Shown: in pieces, positions 31,433 to 35,662 of the stretch
Position numbering within the stretch: the first letter of the stretch is position 1
How the letters are laid out: each line of letters begins with the position of its first letter
Source: JAXGTO01 sp040774885
GTDB taxonomy: Bacteria; Actinomycetota; Coriobacteriia; Coriobacteriales; Eggerthellaceae
Assembly: GCA_040774885.1 (NCBI GenBank)
Contig: JAXGTO010000026.1
Coordinates: 1 to 35,662 of the forward strand
Direction: 5' to 3'
Length of the DNA stretch: 35,662 nucleotides
The notes under the pieces: generated by a model
Databases searched by the model: none
What the model saw: the letters and a program-made list of their open reading frames with translations, nothing else
What the model was told of the DNA's origin: nothing
Position numbers and translations under genes: made by a program

Positions 31433-32644
31433 ATGAAGTCCGCTGAAGAACAGTTCCATATCCTGCAGTCCGGTGCAGCGCAGATCGTTCCGGAAGATCT
31501 GCTCAAGAAGAAGCTCGCACGCCAAAAGCCGCTCAACATCAAGCTCGGCGTCGATCCTACCGCGCCCGACATTCATCTGGGCCATGCGGTTCCGCTGCGC
31601 AAGCTGCGCGCCTTCCAAGACCTCGGTCATCAGGTGACGCTCATCATCGGCGACGGCACGGCGCTCATCGGCGATCCTTCGGGTCGCAATACCACGCGTC
31701 CCCAGCTTTCGCGCGACCAGATAGCCGTCAACGCGCAGACCTATGTCGACCAGGCGTTCAAGATACTCGACCCCGCTGCCACCACCTTGCGCTACAACAG
31801 CGAGTGGATCTTGTCGCTCGACATGGAAAAGCTGCTCAAGCTGCTCTCGAACTTCACGGTGGCCCGCATCCTGGAACGCGACGACTTCCACAACCGCTAT
31901 TCCAACGGCCAGCCCATCAGCCTTCACGAATTCATGTATCCGGTCATGCAGGCTTATGACTCGGTGGTTATCGGAGCCGATGTGGAATTGGGCGGTACCG
32001 ACCAGCTCTTCAACCTCCTTGCCGGCCGCGAGCTCATGGAGAAGATGGGCTTGGAGCCCCAAGTCTGCCTCACGCTGCCGTTGCTGGAGGGGACCGACGG
32101 CGTGCAGAAGATGTCGAAGAGCTACGGCAACTACATAGGCCTCACCGACGAACCCGCCGATATGTTCGGCAAGGTTATGAGCATTCCCGACGAACTCATG
32201 GTGAAGTACTTCCGCCTGGCCTCGACGCTTCCCGTCGACAGCATCGACGAAATCGAGCGCGGCTTGGCTGCCGATGAGCTTCATCCCAACAAGGTAAAGC
32301 GCCAGCTGGCCGCCAATATCGTATCCGCCTACCATGGCGATGCCGCTGCCCAAGAGGCCGAGGCTGAATTCGACCGCGTGTTCAAGCAGCATGACATGCC
32401 CACCGACATCCCCGAGTTCGAAGCCGACCTCACGCCCAACGATGAGGGAATGGTATACCTTGCCCGCATCATCCACGAAGCGGGCATGGCTCCCAGCGCC
32501 GGCGAAGCGCGCCGACTCATCGATGGCGGGGGAGTGAAGATAGATGGCGCAGCCGTTGCCTCCAAGGAGTACAACATCGACCCTGCCCGCATAAAGGGCG
32601 CCACGCTGCAGGTAGGCAAGCGCAAATTCGCCAAGATCATCTGA
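31433..32644 (+). CDS. tyrS: Tyrosyl-tRNA synthetase
   Basis: A class I aminoacyl-tRNA synthetase (403 aa) that charges tRNA-Tyr. The HIGH-type motif is DIHLGHAVP with HLGH at 48-51, and the KMSKS loop is at 226-230. GGTDQLFNLLAGRE is typical of the family. The C-terminal S4-like RNA-binding domain (~335-403) ends in RLIDGGGVKIDGAAV and LQVGKRKFAKI. The sequence has the TyrZ-like rather than the E. coli TyrS-like form, in my judgement. I chose the ATG at 31433 rather than 31418 because GAAAGG (31420-31425) lies 7 nt before it. A strong terminator follows. Confidence 0.96.
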   Translation: MKSAEEQFHILQSGAAQIVPEDLLKKKLARQKPLNIKLGVDPTAPDIHLGHAVPLRKLRAFQDLGHQVTLIIGDGTALIGDPSGRNTTRPQLSRDQIAVNAQTYVDQAFKILDPAATTLRYNSEWILSLDMEKLLKLLSNFTVARILERDDFHNRYSNGQPISLHEFMYPVMQAYDSVVIGADVELGGTDQLFNLLAGRELMEKMGLEPQVCLTLPLLEGTDGVQKMSKSYGNYIGLTDEPADMFGKVMSIPDELMVKYFRLASTLPVDSIDEIERGLAADELHPNKVKRQLAANIVSAYHGDAAAQEAEAEFDRVFKQHDMPTDIPEFEADLTPNDEGMVYLARIIHEAGMAPSAGEARRLIDGGGVKIDGAAVASKEYNIDPARIKGATLQVGKRKFAKII

Positions 32645-32669
32645 TCTAGCCCAAAGCGCTGTTATCCGA

Positions 32670-32711
32670 GAATCGTCGACCCACTTCACACCGTGGGTCG
32701 ATTCTTTTTTT
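32670..32711 (+). terminator. Rho-independent terminator after tyrS
   Basis: GAATCG-t-CGACCCAC (32670-32684) pairs with GTGGGTCG-ATTC (32693-32704), with one bulged base, followed by a run of T to 32711. Confidence 0.95.
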
Positions 32712-32776
32712 CAATACTGCAAGGATTCCTCCTTTTGAATCGTGTTCATGGTGTACCCGACACAAGGAGGAGTTCC

Positions 32777-33175
32777 ATGAACAAGAAGGTCATCGCATCA
32801 TGCATCGCTGTTTCCGCCTGCTTGGCTCTCGTTTTGCCATCCGCAGCGTTTGCCAGCCAAAACCACAGTGAATCTGCCCGCGGTTGCAATGGATCGTCGG
32901 GATTGGTGTCGTACCATCCCGGTCAAGACGGCGGATTCGTAGATCTTGACGGGGATGGTGTCTGCGATCTCAAGCCCTCGGGCTCTGCAGGCATCGGCAA
33001 CGGTCAGGCAGCATGCAGCGGATTCGCTGACGTTGATGCGGACGGAATTTGCGACAACGCCGGCCAAGGGGCTTCCGGCGACATCCAGCGCCACAACAAT
33101 GCAAACGGTGTCTGCAATGCCGACGGCCGCCATGCCTTCCAGTACGGCGGCCATCGTCGCGGTGGATGTGCTTAG
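32777..33175 (+). CDS. Small secreted protein with calcium-loop-like motifs (132 aa)
   Basis: A typical signal peptide (basic MNKK, hydrophobic core, cleavage likely after AFA near residue 26) is followed by about 106 residues built from a loose repeat. Two units carry an acidic loop, FVDLDGDGVCD (54-64) and FADVDADGICDN (83-94); a third is degenerate (NNANGVCN, 107-114). The DxDxDG pattern resembles the calcium-binding loops of dockerins, EF-hands and thrombospondin type 3 repeats. Cys residues within the loops could form disulfides. The end is rich in His, Gly and Arg. AAGGAGGAG lies 5 nt before the ATG. The sigma factor gene starts 24 nt after the stop. I recall similar small proteins next to sigma/anti-sigma pairs in gut anaerobes; function unknown. 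Confidence 0.85.
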   Translation: MNKKVIASCIAVSACLALVLPSAAFASQNHSESARGCNGSSGLVSYHPGQDGGFVDLDGDGVCDLKPSGSAGIGNGQAACSGFADVDADGICDNAGQGASGDIQRHNNANGVCNADGRHAFQYGGHRRGGCA

Positions 33176-33184
33176 GGCTGCTGC

Positions 33185-33190
33185 TATACT
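33185..33190 (+). promoter_or_regulatory. Candidate -10 box giving a near-leaderless sigma factor mRNA
   Basis: TATACT lies 9 nt before the ATG at 33200, so a transcript from it would start at or within a few nt of the start codon. No ribosome-binding site precedes that ATG. The -35 region lies inside the end of the upstream gene and is not clear. Confidence 0.35.
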
Positions 33191-33199
33191 GCAACCCTC

Positions 33200-33688
33200 A
33201 TGAGGCCATCCGATGACATAGAGCAAGCCATGGGCGAGTACGGAGATGCCGTATGGCGTGCCTGCGCGCTCTATTTCGGCTCATCGCCGGATGCCCAAGA
33301 TGCATTTCAGGACACGTTCGTCAGATATTCCCTGCACGAAGGCTCGTTCAACGATGAAGAGCACCGAAAAGCATGGCTTCTGCGCGTGGCCGTCAACCGG
33401 TGCAAAGATCTGCTGAAGGCTTCCCATCGCACCGATGAATCGCTCGATGCGCGGCCATCGGCCGCCGCGCGCGAAGCCTGCATCGAGGAGAACCATATCC
33501 TTTCACCCTTGCGTCAAGCGCTCGATGCCATATGGGCTCTCGACGATCCTCCGCGCACGCCCGTCTATCTGTCTTTATATGAAGGATACAGCGCACCCCA
33601 GATCGCCGAGATGACGGGCATGCCCGTGAATACCGTGTACTCGCATATCGCGCGCGGTAAAAAGCTGCTGAAGGAGGCGCTGGCATGA
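33200..33688 (+). CDS. ECF-type RNA polymerase sigma factor (162 aa)
   Basis: A short sigma-70-family protein with only the two essential regions. Region 2 spans about 8-75 (YGDAVWRACALYFGSSPDAQ, AFQDTFVRYSL, RKAWLLRVAVNRCKDLL). Region 4 spans about 112-160 and ends with a helix-turn-helix (YSAPQIAEMTGMPVNTVYSH, IARGKKLLKEAL). It directs RNA polymerase to a small target set and should be held inactive by the membrane protein encoded next; the two genes overlap by 4 nt (ATGA), so they are made together. The ATG at 33200 has no ribosome site; a later ATG at 33230 is possible but would cut into region 2. Confidence 0.93.
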   Translation: MRPSDDIEQAMGEYGDAVWRACALYFGSSPDAQDAFQDTFVRYSLHEGSFNDEEHRKAWLLRVAVNRCKDLLKASHRTDESLDARPSAAAREACIEENHILSPLRQALDAIWALDDPPRTPVYLSLYEGYSAPQIAEMTGMPVNTVYSHIARGKKLLKEALA

Positions 33689-34452
33689 TCTGTCCTGAAA
33701 GGGAAATACGCGAAGCATTCGATGCCATGCACGTTCCCGAAAGCGTGAAGTCGCGGACGCTCGGCGCAATCGAGGCCCAGCGCGCCGAGCAGAAGCCTTC
33801 CCTGGCGCAGCCTGCACCCCAGGCACGCCGCCGTCGTTTCGTTTGGCCGGCTGCTGTTGCGGCTGCAATCGTGATCGTATTGCTGTGCTTCGGTGGCTAT
33901 GAAATCTACAGCACGCCGACCGCATTCGTCGATATCGACGTGAACCCATCTGTCGAGCTGTCCGTGAATCGCTTCGACATCGTGGTCGATGCCGTGGCCT
34001 ACAACGAGGATGGGCAAGCGGTTCTCGATGCCGCAGACGTGAAGGGCAAGAACACCGAAGATGCCATCGGCGTCCTGTGCCGGGCCGCGGATACCTATAT
34101 CGATGCAGGGTCCATGGTGGCGGTGGCTGTCATGGGCGATGACTCGACTCAGGTCGATGAGCTCCTGTCGTCTGCCCAGCAAGCGACAGGCGACCTCCCT
34201 TGCGAGGCCAGCTGCACCGTCGTGACGGAAGAAGAGCACGCCGCCGCCCGTGCGTCCGGTATGGGCGTGCGCCGCTATGAGGCTGCGCAGCAGTTGATGG
34301 AGCTCGATCCGAGCGTCTCATTGGACGATTGCGCCGACATGTCCATGCGCGAGTTGCAAGATCGCATCGACGGATGCGAGGCTTCATCCGAAACGCAATC
34401 CCGTCATGGACAGGGTGGCAACCGCTCGACGGGAGGCAACTGCCCAGAGTGA
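33685..34452 (+). CDS. Anti-sigma factor with RsgI-type extracytoplasmic domain (255 aa)
   Basis: A short cytoplasmic region (1-50; REIREAFDAMHVPESVKSRT) presumably binds the sigma factor. One helix follows at about 52-72. Just outside the membrane comes the RsgI-like block AFVDIDVNPSVELSVNRFD (80-98) and VVDAVAYNEDG. In characterised RsgI proteins the chain cuts itself between the Asn and Pro of this block, leaving the two halves joined until the outer part is pulled or lost, which frees the sigma factor. The pair here is Asn87-Pro88. The C-terminal part includes SVSLDDCADMSMRELQDRI, a helix-rich block seen in related anti-sigma proteins, then a Gln/Gly/Asn-rich tail. There is no carbohydrate-binding domain. 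Confidence 0.87.
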   Translation: MICPEREIREAFDAMHVPESVKSRTLGAIEAQRAEQKPSLAQPAPQARRRRFVWPAAVAAAIVIVLLCFGGYEIYSTPTAFVDIDVNPSVELSVNRFDIVVDAVAYNEDGQAVLDAADVKGKNTEDAIGVLCRAADTYIDAGSMVAVAVMGDDSTQVDELLSSAQQATGDLPCEASCTVVTEEEHAAARASGMGVRRYEAAQQLMELDPSVSLDDCADMSMRELQDRIDGCEASSETQSRHGQGGNRSTGGNCPE

Positions 34453-34493
34453 CGGGCCCGTGCCCAGAGGCCTGCTTCCATGAACACAGGAAG

Positions 34494-34514
34494 TCACCCA
34501 CAAAATATGGGTGA
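34494..34514. terminator. Hairpin after the sigma/anti-sigma genes
   Basis: TCACCCA (34494-34500) pairs with TGGGTGA (34508-34514) around CAAAATA, 42 nt after the anti-sigma gene. There is no T-run. It could terminate the operon inefficiently. Confidence 0.4.
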
Positions 34515-34590
34515 GACTACCCTGTATATACTAGGGAATCCAATACCTTGTGCGCACTTTGCGAAGAAGGAAAAAGAGGCCGATTTGTGC

Positions 34591-34619
34591 TTGCATTGGG
34601 TACCCCTTATGCGTATTAT
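34591..34619 (+). promoter_or_regulatory. rRNA operon promoter, upstream-most
   Basis: TTGCAT (34591-34596), 17-nt spacer, TATTAT (34614-34619). It is less perfect than the two promoters below but has ideal spacing. Confidence 0.55.
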
Positions 34620-34717
34620 CCTAACTCCCGCTTCGCAAGAGGCAGGGGTGGAAGTGCGGTACCGACTTCGGTTGAAATTGAGTTCCAAACGATTTTGAAA
34701 AAAGTTGAAAATCGTTC

Positions 34718-34746
34718 TTGACTCGACAGTGGCTGACAGGTAAAGT
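34718..34746 (+). promoter_or_regulatory. rRNA operon promoter, middle
   Basis: TTGACT (34718-34723), 17-nt spacer, TAAAGT (34741-34746). An A/T-rich stretch (TTTTGAAAAAAGTTGAAAA) lies just upstream, like an UP element. The -10 and following bases (GTAAAGTACTTCCT) recur in the next promoter. Confidence 0.8.
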
Positions 34747-34859
34747 ACTTCCTCGCGCCTCGCAAGAGACGCACGGCAAGGAAGCTCGGCACCACGCATT
34801 TCGCCGATCCGCCAAGAACCGCTTTCCGAAAAATCTTTTCAGAAAGTCAAAAAAAGTTC

Positions 34860-34888
34860 TTGACACGGTATGAAATAGCGAGTAAAGT
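34860..34888 (+). promoter_or_regulatory. rRNA operon promoter, downstream
   Basis: TTGACA (34860-34865, perfect), 17-nt spacer, TAAAGT (34883-34888). A-rich sequence (GTCAAAAAAAGTTC) lies upstream. It shares GTAAAGTACTTCCT with the middle promoter 142 bp earlier, as though the promoter unit had been duplicated. Confidence 0.85.
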
Positions 34889-34894
34889 ACTTCC

Positions 34895-35094
34895 TTGCGC
34901 ACTCGCCAAACGGCCGAGTGCAGCGGCCCCGAAAAGGGCCGTGAGAACCTTGAAAACTGGATACTGCGAATGAAGAATTCAAGCTAGTAATGAACCTCGT
35001 CATTCCACCCGTCCTCACTGAAGAGGCGACGGGAGAAAGACGTTAAAACCAAGATCACATTTCTTCAGAAAACTGCAAGCTTCGGCTTGCTCTT
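34895..35094 (+). ncRNA. rRNA leader with hairpins and boxA-like sites
   Basis: The leader holds hairpins GCACTCG/CGAGTGC (34899-34921), GGCCC/GGGCC (34925-34940), CCCGTC-CTC/GAG-GC-GACGGG (35008-35033) and GCAAGC-TTCG-GCTTGC (35075-35090). CTTGAAAACT (34949-34958) and TGCTCTTTAAA (35088-35098) resemble boxA antitermination elements of rRNA operons. These features suit antitermination and RNase processing of the pre-rRNA. Together with the promoters they account for most of the gene-free stretch 34453-35094. Confidence 0.6.

Positions 35095-35662
<568 letters not shown>

Noticed and set aside
34453..35094. tRNA genes in the gap before 16S rRNA
   Set aside because: No cloverleaf or GGTTCRA-type T-loop was found; the region is explained by promoters and leader hairpins.

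Overview
The window is about 35.7 kb of bacterial chromosome. The partial 16S rRNA gene at the right end, the moderately high GC and the gene content point to an anaerobic actinobacterium of the class Coriobacteriia, probably the family Eggerthellaceae (a Slackia-like organism is possible). The taxonomy is my reading of the 16S and was not checked by a search.

Left edge (1-5677): the window opens in the last codons of ptsI (PTS enzyme I). An accessory segment follows with three unrecognised genes: a beta-propeller-like protein, an 806-residue Sel1-repeat chimera, and a convergent four-helix membrane protein. It is closed by a second, 5'-truncated copy of the ptsI 3' end. At least 111 bp are identical at both edges (1-111 and 5567-5677). 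The copy runs through the ptsI stop into the last codons of the convergent neighbour, so both flanking core genes keep intact ends.

Core block 1 (5664-11681): an archaeal-type (TIGR00300-like) ornithine cyclodeaminase faces left. Then come rpsB-tsf with an intergenic hairpin and a terminator, murA, and a LytR-CpsA-Psr protein that lacks most of its catalytic residues.

Core block 2 (11685-17567): a leftward group of a glutamate-cysteine ligase family protein and two FKBP-type prolyl isomerases (one degenerate); a rightward membrane-anchored CapD/PglF-type UDP-sugar 4,6-dehydratase; and a leftward phosphofructokinase with the pyrophosphate-type residue signature. Strong hairpins separate the convergent pairs.

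Arginine block (17881-25842): argC-argJ-argB-argD-argR-argG-argH on one strand, with ATGA overlaps at argJ/argB and argB/argD. argF is absent. The pathway from glutamate through acetylated intermediates to ornithine, and from citrulline to arginine, is here, with its repressor. The ornithine cyclodeaminase 11 kb upstream would draw on the same ornithine pool.

Right block (25917-34452): a class A penicillin-binding protein with a Thr-Gly repeat tail, a small lipoprotein, a two-copy U32 peptidase-family protein, tyrS, and a compact three-gene unit: a small secreted protein with calcium-loop-like DxDxDG motifs, an ECF sigma factor, and an anti-sigma factor with an RsgI-type extracytoplasmic domain carrying the Asn-Pro autocleavage signature.

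Right edge (34453-35662): an rRNA operon leader with three well-formed tandem sigma-70-type promoters, several hairpins and boxA-like sequences, then the first ~568 nt of 16S rRNA.
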